A DNA stretch of 62,011 nt from Peptococcaceae bacterium SCADC1_2_3 (GTDB lineage Bacteria; Bacillota; Desulfotomaculia; Desulfotomaculales; Nap2-2B), in NCBI GenBank assembly GCA_000681355.2, contig JJNX02000006.1:1-62011 (forward strand). The letters are read 5' to 3'. The number at the start of each line of letters is the position of its first letter. The stretch's first letter is position 1. The position numbers and the translations under genes are program-made. The notes under the pieces were generated by a model. It had not been told where the DNA came from and ran no database searches. It was given only the letters and a program-made list of their open reading frames with translations. This document shows positions 16,801-25,638 of the stretch, in pieces.

Positions 16801-18009
16801 TCAGGTTAAATCTGCCTTTTCCAAAAAAACCTGGTTTAATATGTTTACGGCCTGGTCTATTTCCTGTTGGGTAACGATAAGCGGGGGCAGGAAACGTAAA
16901 ATATGCTGCTCAATACCGTTAATTAATAACCCTTGCTCCATGCACCGGCGGACTATTTCAGGGCCGTTTTGGTCTTGGTTTAATTCTAAGGCCAGCATTA
17001 AGCCCATTCCCCTCACTTCCCGGATAAAAGGAAAGCGTTGCGCCAGTAAGGTCAGTTGCTCCTTAAAATAATCCCCGGCTAAAGTTACGTGTTCAATAAG
17101 GCCATGATTTAATATATATTCAAGCACGGCCAGGCCAACGGCGCAGGCCAGAGGATTACCCCCAAAGGTAGAAGCATGGTTTCCGGGCTGAAAAGCCAGG
17201 GCAAATTCTTCTTTAGCCACCATAGCCCCAATAGGAAATCCGCTGCCCAGGCCTTTGGCCAGGGTAAAAATATCCGGGGCAACCCCGTAGTGTTGAAAAG
17301 CCAAAAATTTACCCGTCCGGCCCAGCCCGCACTGCACTTCATCAAAAATAAGGGCTAGCTTGTGCCGGTGGCATAATTCCCGCACTCCGGCCAGGTAATC
17401 CTTGGTGGCCGGGTAAACTCCGCTTTCTCCTTGAACTGGCTCCAGCATTACCGCACCGGTTTTATCATTAATTGCTTCCTCTAAAGCTTTAAGATCGTTA
17501 AAGGGTACGTGGAAAAAACCGGGCGGTAAAGGTTCAAATCCTTGCTGGTGCTTGGGTTGGCCGGTAGCGGCCAGGGTAGCCAAGGTACGGCCGTGAAAGG
17601 ACTTTAAGGCCGTAATAACTTCGTACCTTTCTGGTTGACCGTTAACCTTTGCGTACTTGCGGGCTAGTTTCAACGCGGCCTCGTTGGCTTCTGCCCCGCT
17701 GTTGCAAAAGAAAACCTGGGCTCCTTTAAAATTTTGGACTATTAACGCGGCCAATTTGGCCTGGGGTTGGATATAATATAAATTAGACACGTGAATTAAC
17801 TCTTTGGCCTGACGGCATAAGGCTTCAACTACCACCGGGTGGCAGTGCCCTAAGGAGCAAACGGCCAGGCCGGCGGTAAAATCCAGGTATTCTTTTCCGT
17901 TGGCATCCCATACTTTAACTCCCTTGCCCTTTACCAGGGCAATAGGAAAACGATTGTATGTGTGCATAAGGTAGCTATTACTTAGCTTAATAATTTCCTG
18001 ACTGGTCAA
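16801..18009 (-). CDS. argD: Acetylornithine aminotransferase
   Basis: A 402-residue PLP-dependent class III aminotransferase that converts N-acetylglutamate semialdehyde to N-acetylornithine. FFCNSGAEANEAALKLARKY binds the PLP phosphate, LIFDEVQCGLGRTGKF holds the PLP-binding aspartate, and FTLAKGLGSGFPIGAM contains the Schiff-base lysine. The start TTG 18009 follows TTAGGAGG. Length is normal, and its place in the arg operon supports ArgD over a generic ornithine aminotransferase. Confidence 0.95.
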   Translation of the reverse strand: MTSQEIIKLSNSYLMHTYNRFPIALVKGKGVKVWDANGKEYLDFTAGLAVCSLGHCHPVVVEALCRQAKELIHVSNLYYIQPQAKLAALIVQNFKGAQVFFCNSGAEANEAALKLARKYAKVNGQPERYEVITALKSFHGRTLATLAATGQPKHQQGFEPLPPGFFHVPFNDLKALEEAINDKTGAVMLEPVQGESGVYPATKDYLAGVRELCHRHKLALIFDEVQCGLGRTGKFLAFQHYGVAPDIFTLAKGLGSGFPIGAMVAKEEFALAFQPGNHASTFGGNPLACAVGLAVLEYILNHGLIEHVTLAGDYFKEQLTLLAQRFPFIREVRGMGLMLALELNQDQNGPEIVRRCMEQGLLINGIEQHILRFLPPLIVTQQEIDQAVNILNQVFLEKADLT

Positions 18010-18033
18010 TTTCTTTTCCTCCTAAGGTACCAG

Positions 18034-18936
18034 TTACTGTTTTTCTTCTGACGTCTGACGACCGACTACCATGGTGCCTACACCCTGGTCAGTAAATATT
18101 TCCAGTAAAATGGCGTGTAAGATTCGCCCGTCTAAAATATGAGCTGTTTGCACACCCCCGTTTAACGCGGCTGCGCAGCATTCTATTTTAGGAATCATCC
18201 CTTTGGTAATAACATTCTTTTCCATTAAGGCGGGTATTTCGGAAACTTTAATGGTGGAAATGAGCGTATCTTCATCATTTAAATCCGCCAGCACCCCGGC
18301 CACGTCCGTAAGAATCACCAATTTTTCGGCTGTCAGTGCCGCCGCGACTTCTCCGGCCGCGTGGTCGGCGTTAACGTTATAACTTTCCCCCTCACTTCCT
18401 ACCGCAACAGGGGCAATAACCGGAATGTAGCCCTGGTTGATAAGGTTAAAAATAAGTCCTGATTTTACGTGATTAATTTCGCCTACGTAACCAAGGTCAA
18501 TTTCCCCGGCCGGAAAACCATTATTAAACATCTTCTTCCTGGCCTGTAAAAAACAATCGTCTTTACCGGACAAACCTATAGCCCGGCCCCCAATCAAGTT
18601 TACGAGCGAAACAATTTCCCGGTTAATTTTGCCCACTAAAACCATCTCTACAATTTCCATAGTTTCTTTATCGGTTACCCGCAGGCCCGCCCTAAATTGG
18701 GAGTTTACGCCCAGTTTGGCCAACATTTTGGTAATTTCTGGTCCTCCTCCGTGCACCACCACCGGGTTCATTCCCACGTATTTCATCAGGACAATGTCGG
18801 TAAGGACGGCGTTTTTTAAGTCCTTGTCTACCATAGCGTGGCCGCCGTATTTAATAACCACCGTTTTCCCGTAAAATTTTTTTATGTACGGTAAAGCTTC
18901 TACTAAAACAGCCGCTTTGGCTAAAGCACCTTTCAC
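18034..18936 (-). CDS. argB: Acetylglutamate kinase
   Basis: A 300-residue enzyme that phosphorylates N-acetylglutamate, the usual feedback-controlled step. [29 protein letters not shown] and [20 protein letters not shown] are typical ArgB motifs. The start is GTG 18936, with an AAAAAGGAG site; the longer frame to 18999 runs into tandem repeats and is rejected. The protein should end near GVGTMVV, but nine more residues (GRQTSEEKQ) follow, encoded largely by a dispersed GACGTC-palindrome repeat at 18048-18070 that also occurs in murD. Confidence 0.96.
   Translation of the reverse strand: MKGALAKAAVLVEALPYIKKFYGKTVVIKYGGHAMVDKDLKNAVLTDIVLMKYVGMNPVVVHGGGPEITKMLAKLGVNSQFRAGLRVTDKETMEIVEMVLVGKINREIVSLVNLIGGRAIGLSGKDDCFLQARKKMFNNGFPAGEIDLGYVGEINHVKSGLIFNLINQGYIPVIAPVAVGSEGESYNVNADHAAGEVAAALTAEKLVILTDVAGVLADLNDEDTLISTIKVSEIPALMEKNVITKGMIPKIECCAAALNGGVQTAHILDGRILHAILLEIFTDQGVGTMVVGRQTSEEKQ
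18048..18070. repeat. GACGTC-palindrome repeat forming the argB tail
   Basis: CTGACGTCTGACGACCGAC and the next few bases match the repeat inside murD (36735-36764) almost perfectly. It encodes the VGRQTS portion of the ArgB C-terminus. Confidence 0.8.
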
Positions 18937-18954
18937 TTTATAACTCCTTTTTGG

Positions 18955-18982
18955 TCTTTGGTCTTTGGTCTTTGGTCTTTGG
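18955..18982. repeat. Tandem heptamer array (TCTTTGG)4
   Basis: Four perfect TCTTTGG units directly upstream of the argB ribosome-binding site. Confidence 0.95.
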
Positions 18983-18993
18983 AGCTGCTTACC

Positions 18994-19126
18994 TAACAAC
19001 TAACAACTAACAACTAACAACTAACAACTAACAACTAACAACTAACAACTAACAACTAACAACTAACAACTAACAACTAACAACTAACAACTAACAACTA
19101 ACAACTAACAACTAACAACTAACAAC
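18994..19126. repeat. Tandem heptamer array (TAACAAC)19
   Basis: Nineteen perfect TAACAAC units (133 bases) fill the space between argJ and argB, 11 bases from the (TCTTTGG)4 array. Both arrays would be transcribed within the arg operon message. Confidence 0.97.
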
Positions 19127-19131
19127 TAATT

Positions 19132-20340
19132 TTAAGTCCGGTAGCCGGCGTTGATCCGGATATAATCATAGGTTAAATCACAGCCCCAGGCCGTAGCCTC
19201 ATGAGTACCCTCATTAAAGTCAATTAAAATGGACACTTTGCTGCCGGCTAAAGCTTGGGCGGCGGCAGCCTCACTAAAAGGGAGCATTGAGCCGTTTTGA
19301 GCTACCTGTTCTGTGCCTATAAATATGTCTATGCGGTCCGGGTTAAATTTTGCACCGGAATAACCGGCGGCGCAAATTATCCGTCCCCAGTTGGCGTCCT
19401 GCCCAAATATGGCTGTTTTGACTAAATTTGAGGCGGCTACGGCCCGGGCCGCTAAATAAGCATCTTCCCTTGAGGCCGCGTTAATCACCCGCACCTCAAG
19501 AAGTTTGGTTGCTCCTTCCCCATCACGGGCAATAGCTACGGTTAACTCAGTACAAACTTTAAGCACCGCCTCCCGGAACAAATAATATGCCGCATCCCTT
19601 TTGTTTATAGCCGGATTTTCAGCCTGCCCGTTAGCCAAGATGACCAGCATATCATTTGTGCTGGTGTCCCCGTCCACCGTAAGCAGGTTAAAACTGGAGG
19701 CCGCGGCGGCGTGAATAACTTCCTGCAGACAGGGAACGGTTACCGCGGCGTCAGTGGTTAAAAAGCAAAGCATGGTAGCTAACTGGGGGTGAATCATTCC
19801 GGCTCCCTTGGCCATGCCGCCTACCGTGACCACTTTTCCCTCCAATTCAAATTGCAGGGCTGCTTCTTTGAGTCTGGTATCCGTAGTCATAATTGCCTCG
19901 GCGGCTGCTCTTCCCCCTTGCTCACTCAGGGCAGCCACCGCCTGGCCAAGGCTTTTTATAATTTTGACTAAAGGTAGCGGTTGGCCAATTACCCCGGTGG
20001 AAGCCACCAGGACGTTTTCAGGCGACAGGCGCAAAAGACGGGCGACCTCATGAGCCATGGCTTTAGCATCCTTTAGACCCTGGCTGCCGTTGCAGGCGTT
20101 GGCGTTACCACTGTTAATAACCACCGCCTGGGCGCGCCCGTCTTTGAGGTGCTCTTTGGTAACGTAAAGAGGGGCCGCCTTTACCCGGTTGGCCGTAAAC
20201 AGACCTGCGGCGCCGGCCGGAACAGCCGAGTAAATTAAAGCCAACTCCTTGCGGGTAGGGTCTTTAATTCCGGCGGCTACACCTGCGGCCTTAAATCCTT
20301 TAGGGGCGGTAACCCCGCCGGCAACGGGTCTATAAATCAA
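19132..20340 (-). CDS. argJ: Bifunctional glutamate N-acetyltransferase / ornithine acetyltransferase
   Basis: 402 residues. ArgJ moves the acetyl group from acetylornithine back to glutamate, giving the recycling version of arginine synthesis. The protein is cleaved by itself before the threonine in KGAGMIHPQLATMLCF, which then acts as nucleophile; ASTGVIGQPLP and NSGNANACNG are further signatures. The start TTG 20340 has AAGGAAGGAAAGG upstream. The bifunctional form, which also makes acetylglutamate from acetyl-CoA, is likely because no argA is present in the operon, but this cannot be shown from sequence. Confidence 0.95.
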   Translation of the reverse strand: MIYRPVAGGVTAPKGFKAAGVAAGIKDPTRKELALIYSAVPAGAAGLFTANRVKAAPLYVTKEHLKDGRAQAVVINSGNANACNGSQGLKDAKAMAHEVARLLRLSPENVLVASTGVIGQPLPLVKIIKSLGQAVAALSEQGGRAAAEAIMTTDTRLKEAALQFELEGKVVTVGGMAKGAGMIHPQLATMLCFLTTDAAVTVPCLQEVIHAAAASSFNLLTVDGDTSTNDMLVILANGQAENPAINKRDAAYYLFREAVLKVCTELTVAIARDGEGATKLLEVRVINAASREDAYLAARAVAASNLVKTAIFGQDANWGRIICAAGYSGAKFNPDRIDIFIGTEQVAQNGSMLPFSEAAAAQALAGSKVSILIDFNEGTHEATAWGCDLTYDYIRINAGYRT

Positions 20341-20376
20341 AAGCCTTTCCTTCCTTCAATAGCTTCTTAAACTTTT

Positions 20377-21438
20377 TTACGGGTAAACGCCTGCTTCTTC
20401 TAAAGCCGTAGTTTCCGGAAAGCCAAACATTATATTCATATTTTGCACGGCCTGACCAGAAGCTCCTTTAATTAAATTATCTATAGCGGATAAAATTATA
20501 ACCTGGTTTGTACGCTCGTCAACCACTATTCCTAAAGCGCAATAATTAGAACCGGCCACCATTTTTGTGCCGGGCAGGATGTGCGGCGGCATAATCCGGA
20601 TAAAATGCTCACCCTGGTAAAAAGTACGGTATAAGTTTAATATTTCCTGCGAAGACGCGTTAACAGATAAGGGAGCGTATATGGTGCTAAGAATCCCCCT
20701 AGTCATGGGGGTCAGGTGCGGGGTAAAGGTTACTTTAATTTCCCCGCCCGCCAGAAGACTTAATTCCTGCTCTATTTCCGGGGTATGGCGGTGATTGGTT
20801 ACGCTGTATGCTTTTATATTTTCATTTACTTCACAGTAATGGGTATTTATTGAGGCCCCTCTTCCCGCCCCGGATACCCCCGACTTGGCATCTATAATAA
20901 TCCTGTTTGGATCAATTATTTTATTTTTTAAAAGCGGAGCTAAACCTAAAAGCGCACTAGTCGGGTAACAACCAGGATTAGCCACCGTTTTAGCCTGCTT
21001 AATTTCCTGGCGGTGTAGTTCAGGCAGGCCATACACGGCTTGCGCCAACAACCGCGCCGTGATCGTGCGGCCCAAAGATTGGTCTAAATCAACCTGGTAC
21101 CATTTAGCGTAAGCAGCCGGGTCTTTTAACCGTATATCCGCCCCTAAATCAATCATTTTTTTCCCTTGACGGATAACCTCTTGGGCAACGGGAAGCGCGT
21201 GACCATGGGGCAGGGAAACAAAAACTGCTTCGCACTTGGCCACCAAAGCAGGAATATTTAATTCTTCCCCCACCAGGTTTACTTTACCCGATAAGTGGGG
21301 GTAAACTTCCGTAAAGGGCAGACCCACGTATTGTTGGGTGGTTAAAGCCACCAACTCCACCTGGGGATGCTGTCTTAACAGCCGCACCAGTTCTGCTCCC
21401 GTGTAACCGGTGGCGCCAATTATACCAACTTTAATCAT
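20377..21438 (-). CDS. argC: N-acetyl-gamma-glutamyl-phosphate reductase
   Basis: A 353-residue NADPH-dependent enzyme that reduces N-acetylglutamyl phosphate to the semialdehyde. The N-terminal nucleotide-binding loop is GIIGATGYTGAELVRLL; the catalytic cysteine lies in NPGCYPTSALLGLAPL, and a histidine in the HRHTPEIEQEL region completes the site. The ATG overlaps the end of the EF-G-like gene (ATGATTAA), implying translational coupling. It is the first arg gene of the operon. Confidence 0.96.
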   Translation of the reverse strand: MIKVGIIGATGYTGAELVRLLRQHPQVELVALTTQQYVGLPFTEVYPHLSGKVNLVGEELNIPALVAKCEAVFVSLPHGHALPVAQEVIRQGKKMIDLGADIRLKDPAAYAKWYQVDLDQSLGRTITARLLAQAVYGLPELHRQEIKQAKTVANPGCYPTSALLGLAPLLKNKIIDPNRIIIDAKSGVSGAGRGASINTHYCEVNENIKAYSVTNHRHTPEIEQELSLLAGGEIKVTFTPHLTPMTRGILSTIYAPLSVNASSQEILNLYRTFYQGEHFIRIMPPHILPGTKMVAGSNYCALGIVVDERTNQVIILSAIDNLIKGASGQAVQNMNIMFGFPETTALEEAGVYP

Positions 21439-23476
21439 CTTTTTTTTCTTTGGCTTTTTTAATTATTTCTTCCGCCAGGCGGGCCGGAACCTCTTCATAG
21501 CTGTTAAATTTCATTTCAAAGGACCCTCTGCCCTGGGTCATTGATTTTAAGTCAATGGCGTAATGCGTTAACTCGGCCAGCGGAGCCGTTGCCTTGACTA
21601 CTGTTTTATTACCTGTCGATTCCATGCCCAAGACGCGGCCGCGCTTAGTGTTTAAGTCACTAATTACATCGCCCATAAAGTTCTCCGGTACGGTTACTTC
21701 AACGTACATGATTGGTTCTAGCAGTGCCGGGGCGGCATTTTGCACCCCCTTTTTAAAAGCCATGGCCGCCGCAATTTTAAAGGCCATTTCGGAAGAGTCT
21801 ACCGGGTGATAGGAACCGTCGTACAAGATTACTTTTAATCCTGTAACCGGATAACCAACCAGCACTCCTTCGGCCAGAGATTCCCGGACCCCTTTTTCTG
21901 CCCCCGGAATATATTGCCTGGGCACCGCACCTCCAAAAATTTCTTCGGTAAATTCAAATTCGCCTTCCGCCGATGGTTCCAAGCGTAGCCAAACATGCCC
22001 GTATTGACCATGGCCACCAGTTTGTTTTTTATACTTGCCTTCCATGGTAACGGTCTTACGAATTGTTTCCCGGTAAGGTATTTTAGGCGGTTCCATGGAA
22101 ACATCAACGCCGTACTTTCTTTTCAATCTTTCTAGAATAATTTCCAGGTGCAGCTCACCCATCCCCGTAAGGATGTTTTCTTTGGTTTCCAGGTTTTTTT
22201 CAATTTGTACCGTCAAATCTTCTTCTAAAAGCCTGCTTAAGGCATTACCCAATTTATCTTCATCCCCTTTGCTTTTGGGGGAAATAGCCACGGAAAGAGC
22301 TGGTTTTGGGAAGGTAATCCCTTCTAATTTTTCTCCCTTATCTTTTTCACAAAGAGTATCGGCAGTGGTAGTGTGCTGCAGCTTAACCAACACGGCTATA
22401 TCTCCTGCCGGTACCTCTGGCGTGGGGACTGAATTTTTACCCCGGACATAAAGGATTTGGCCAATTTTTTCTGTTTTTTCTTTAGTGCTGTTGTAAACCA
22501 GCATATCGTTTTTTAGCGTTCCCTTATAAACCCGGATAAAGTTCATTTTTCCCACGTAAGGGTCAGCTAAGGTTTTAAACACCAGGGCCGAAAAGGGAGC
22601 ATTATTAGCCGGAGCCGGAGCCGGGTAATAATTAGCTAAAATATCCATTAAATTTGTTACCCCCATATTTTTAGTGGCCGCACCACACAGCACTGGAACC
22701 ACTTTAGCCTGGGCAATACCTTTTTTTAAGCCCAAAAATATTTCTTCATTACTTAACTCTTCCCCTTCTAAATACTTTAACATTAATTCATCGTCGGTTT
22801 CTACCGCTGCTTCAACCAGCTTTTCGCGGTAATTGGCCATTGCTTCCTTTAAAGCATCAGGCACCGGTACTTCTTGGCGGTTTATACCGTTATCCGGGTA
22901 TGTATAGGCCTTTTGGGTAATCAGATCAACAATACCGGCAAAATCAGTAGGGTGGGCATCCTGCCTGCCCAAAGCCTGGCCAACCGGAAGCTGAACGGGA
23001 GCAAAATTAGCCTTTAATTTATTTTTTAATTCAGTCAGGACGTTAAAAAAATTAGCGTTTTCCCGGTCCATTTTGTTTACAAATACCAGAGCCGGTAAAC
23101 CGGCCCGGGCGGCGTATTCCCATATAATCTCTGTTTGTACTTCTACGCCGTCTACCGCTGAAACCACAAAAAGGGCTGTATCCACTACCCGTAAAGCCGA
23201 GTATACTTCCCCTATAAAATCGGCGTAGCCGGGGGTATCTAAAACATTAAGTTTGCAGTCCAGCCATTCACAAGGCACCAGACTAAGATGAATGGTTATC
23301 TTACGGTTAATTTCTTCGGGATGGTAGTCAGCCGTGGTCGTCCCGTCTTCTACCCGGCCTAATCTGGTAATTGCTCCCGTGTTATAAAGCATGGCCTCTA
23401 CCAGGGAGGTTTTGCCCGCTCCCCCGTGTGCAACCACCCCAATATTACGAATTTTTTCGCGGGGATAATTTTTCAA
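21431..23476 (-). CDS. Elongation factor G-like GTPase
   Basis: 681 residues with the EF-G domain order: GTPase (AHGGAGKTSLVEAMLYNTGA, LDTPGYADFIGEVYSALRVV, FVNKMDRENANFF), domain II, and C-terminal domains III-V (MGELHLEIILERLKRKYGVD, YKKQTGGHGQYGHVWLRLEP). It belongs to the EF-G-like paralogue group rather than canonical FusA: the P-loop reads GGAGKTSL, not DAGKTT, and switch II has DTPGY where true EF-G has the catalytic DTPGH. The start is TTG 23476 with AAGGAGG. It overlaps argC by eight bases and therefore leads the arg operon, an unexpected pairing. Confidence 0.92.
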   Translation of the reverse strand: MKNYPREKIRNIGVVAHGGAGKTSLVEAMLYNTGAITRLGRVEDGTTTADYHPEEINRKITIHLSLVPCEWLDCKLNVLDTPGYADFIGEVYSALRVVDTALFVVSAVDGVEVQTEIIWEYAARAGLPALVFVNKMDRENANFFNVLTELKNKLKANFAPVQLPVGQALGRQDAHPTDFAGIVDLITQKAYTYPDNGINRQEVPVPDALKEAMANYREKLVEAAVETDDELMLKYLEGEELSNEEIFLGLKKGIAQAKVVPVLCGAATKNMGVTNLMDILANYYPAPAPANNAPFSALVFKTLADPYVGKMNFIRVYKGTLKNDMLVYNSTKEKTEKIGQILYVRGKNSVPTPEVPAGDIAVLVKLQHTTTADTLCEKDKGEKLEGITFPKPALSVAISPKSKGDEDKLGNALSRLLEEDLTVQIEKNLETKENILTGMGELHLEIILERLKRKYGVDVSMEPPKIPYRETIRKTVTMEGKYKKQTGGHGQYGHVWLRLEPSAEGEFEFTEEIFGGAVPRQYIPGAEKGVRESLAEGVLVGYPVTGLKVILYDGSYHPVDSSEMAFKIAAAMAFKKGVQNAAPALLEPIMYVEVTVPENFMGDVISDLNTKRGRVLGMESTGNKTVVKATAPLAELTHYAIDLKSMTQGRGSFEMKFNSYEEVPARLAEEIIKKAKEKKDD

Positions 23477-23661
23477 TATATTTATGCCTCCTTCAGATAA
23501 TTGGCTCTCTATACGCTTTTACTCGTCACAACCTTTATAGTTATATAAATTCTACATTGGCTTTAAATATCCTTGCCCTACCGTAAAAAAAACCGTTTTA
23601 AAAACATAAGTCACATAGGCACTGGTAAAAGATCATAAATATAACAAGAGGTGGCTTAAAC

Positions 23662-25218
23662 ATGACCCGGCAATCATTTCTAGGCGGCACTTTAATACTA
23701 CTTTTTGCTAGTTTTTTTAACCATTTTATTGGTTTTATTTACCAAATTATCATGCTCCGTCTCATCCAACCGGAAGGGGTAGGATTATTTAATATGATTT
23801 ACCCCATTTATGTCCTTGTTTTAATTCTGGCTACGGCCGGTATCCCCGTAGCTGTTGCTAAACTGGTGGCCGAAAAGATGGCCAAGGATAACTTGCGGGA
23901 AGCTTACCGCGTTTTATATATCTCTCTTATTTGCTTGACTTTCAGCAGCTTGTTTTTTAGCGTTTTATTTATAATCAGCGTGCCCTGGCTACAAAAATAC
24001 TTTTTAGCCCATCCTAAAATTATCTACAGCTTCTTTTGTTTCACCCCTGCTTTGCTCATCGTTTCCTTGTGCTCCGCTTTTCGGGGATTTTTTCAGGGGC
24101 TACAACAAATGACCCCTACCGCGGTTACTCAGGTGGCGGAACAGATAGTCAGGGTAACCAGCGGCTTAATTATTGCTTATTTTATGCTACCTTACGGGGT
24201 TGAATACGCGGTGATGGGGCTGGCGATAGGAATTGTTTGCGGAGAATTTATGGGTTTTATGTTAATGCTGTACATTTACGTTCGCCAACGACCTCGTTTT
24301 AAAAAAACAATTCCTTTCTTACCGGAAAAACTTCTTACCGTGCTGACGCAAATTTTTCAACTCGCAATTCCCGTAGCCTTTATTCGCTTTATTTCTACTA
24401 TATCTTCGGCTATAGAGGCTTTGCTTATCCCCGGCAGACTCCAGACGGCGGGTTTAACCCATTCTCAGGCTACCGCTGCTTTTGGACAGCTTACCGGTAT
24501 TGCGGAGTCCTTACTTTATATACCTAGCATTGTTACTGCTTCCCTGGCTACTGCCTTGATTCCGGCCGTAAGTGAAGCTGCGGCTCAAAATGACCATAAT
24601 CTTATCCGAGCACGTATCGAAGAATCTTTACGGGTAACCATGCTGACGGGTTTGCCCGCCGTAGCTGTATTTTACCTGTTGTCTAATGAATTATGCGCTT
24701 TATTTTACGGCTACAAAGCAGCAGGAGCTATTTTAAGCCTTTTAGCTTTAGGAGGACCCTTTTTATATCTCCAACAGACCCTTACCGGTATTTTACAGGG
24801 CTTAGGATATGCCGCCCGCCCCCTTAAAAATCTGGTAATTGCCTCAGCTTTTAAAATTACCGGTATTTATTATCTGACGGTGTTGCCTCAACTGGGGATA
24901 AAAGGAACTGTTTTGGCTATGTTAATCAGCTACTTTATTCTGGCCGGTTTAAACTACTACGACTTAAAAACACTAATCCGTTTACCCCTTGATTTTAATT
25001 ACTGCGTAGCTAAACCCCTTTTGGCCTCAACCGGTATGGCCCTAGTTATTTGGCAATCGAAACTTTGGCTGCCTGTTTTTTTTGGTTCGGCTAATTTTAA
25101 AACCATTAATCTTTTACTAATTGGGGTCCTAAGTTATTCTATCTTTTTATATCTTGCCGGTGGCATTTACAGTTACGATTTAAACCGTTTACGTTCTTTT
25201 ATAAAACTTAAGTTATAA
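23662..25218 (+). CDS. SpoVB-type polysaccharide/lipid flippase (MOP superfamily)
   Basis: A 518-residue membrane protein with about 14 predicted helices. The N-terminus (SFLGGTLILLFASFFNHFIG, MLRLIQPEGVGLFNMIYPIY, ATAGIPVAVAKLVAEK) is typical of the SpoVB/YtgP branch of the MurJ/MATE-like exporter superfamily, which moves lipid-linked wall or spore-cortex precursors across the membrane. SpoVB itself is needed for cortex synthesis, and related vegetative flippases also exist, so the exact role is open. AGAGGTGG precedes the ATG. It is transcribed away from the arg operon. Copy C of the repeat element begins eight bases after the stop. Confidence 0.85.
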   Translation: MTRQSFLGGTLILLFASFFNHFIGFIYQIIMLRLIQPEGVGLFNMIYPIYVLVLILATAGIPVAVAKLVAEKMAKDNLREAYRVLYISLICLTFSSLFFSVLFIISVPWLQKYFLAHPKIIYSFFCFTPALLIVSLCSAFRGFFQGLQQMTPTAVTQVAEQIVRVTSGLIIAYFMLPYGVEYAVMGLAIGIVCGEFMGFMLMLYIYVRQRPRFKKTIPFLPEKLLTVLTQIFQLAIPVAFIRFISTISSAIEALLIPGRLQTAGLTHSQATAAFGQLTGIAESLLYIPSIVTASLATALIPAVSEAAAQNDHNLIRARIEESLRVTMLTGLPAVAVFYLLSNELCALFYGYKAAGAILSLLALGGPFLYLQQTLTGILQGLGYAARPLKNLVIASAFKITGIYYLTVLPQLGIKGTVLAMLISYFILAGLNYYDLKTLIRLPLDFNYCVAKPLLASTGMALVIWQSKLWLPVFFGSANFKTINLLLIGVLSYSIFLYLAGGIYSYDLNRLRSFIKLKL

Positions 25219-25225
25219 ACAAAAG

Positions 25226-25621
25226 GTAACTACTCAGGTTCAGAGGGGCAAAGGCACACAGGCACAAAGTTTTTTTGCCAGACTTGCAGATCTCTTTAGT
25301 ATTTAGTATTTAGCTAGCCCCTACGTTTTCGTTTCCCCTACATCCTAGCCCCTACATCCTAATCCCTACTGTTTGCTCCTCTGTGCCTACCTGAATAGAG
25401 TTTCGACCATAACCTTCCGCTATGTTGCTGGGAATTGAAATCGCGCTACGTCTAATTTGAAAAGTTAATCCGTAAGCTTCATCCCTGGGAAACCCTTTAG
25501 AATCTTATATATTTCAATAACTAAAGTCATTGATTTTTGCCAGACTTGCAGATCTTTATATGTTTTCATTTTCCTTTGTGCCTCTGTGCCTTTGCCCCTC
25601 TGTGCCTACCTGAATAGTTAT
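25226..25621. mobile_element. Dispersed inverted-repeat element, copy C, with target duplication
   Basis: The best-preserved copy (396 bases). The left end, GTAACTACTCAGGTTCAGAG, and the right end, CTGTGCCTACCTGAATAGTT, are inverted repeats that extend about 45 bases through GGGGCAAAGGCACA. AAACAAAAG flanks both ends exactly (25217-25225 and 25622-25630), as expected of a 9-bp target-site duplication. The inside holds two GCCAGACTTGCAGATCT motifs and a roughly 150-base module (GAGTTTCGACCATAACCTTC onward) shared with copy E. No coding sequence is present, so any transposase must act from elsewhere. The element fills the SpoVB-ftsZ gap. Confidence 0.82.
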
Positions 25622-25638
25622 AAACAAAAGAATCATTT

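Noticed and set aside
18937-18999. Longer ArgB with a 21-residue N-terminal extension
   Set aside because: The extension is translated heptamer repeat, and a good ribosome-binding site serves GTG 18936.
21439-23661. T-box or arginine-repressor operator upstream of the arg operon
   Set aside because: No T-box core motif or convincing ARG-box palindrome was found in the 23477-23661 gap.
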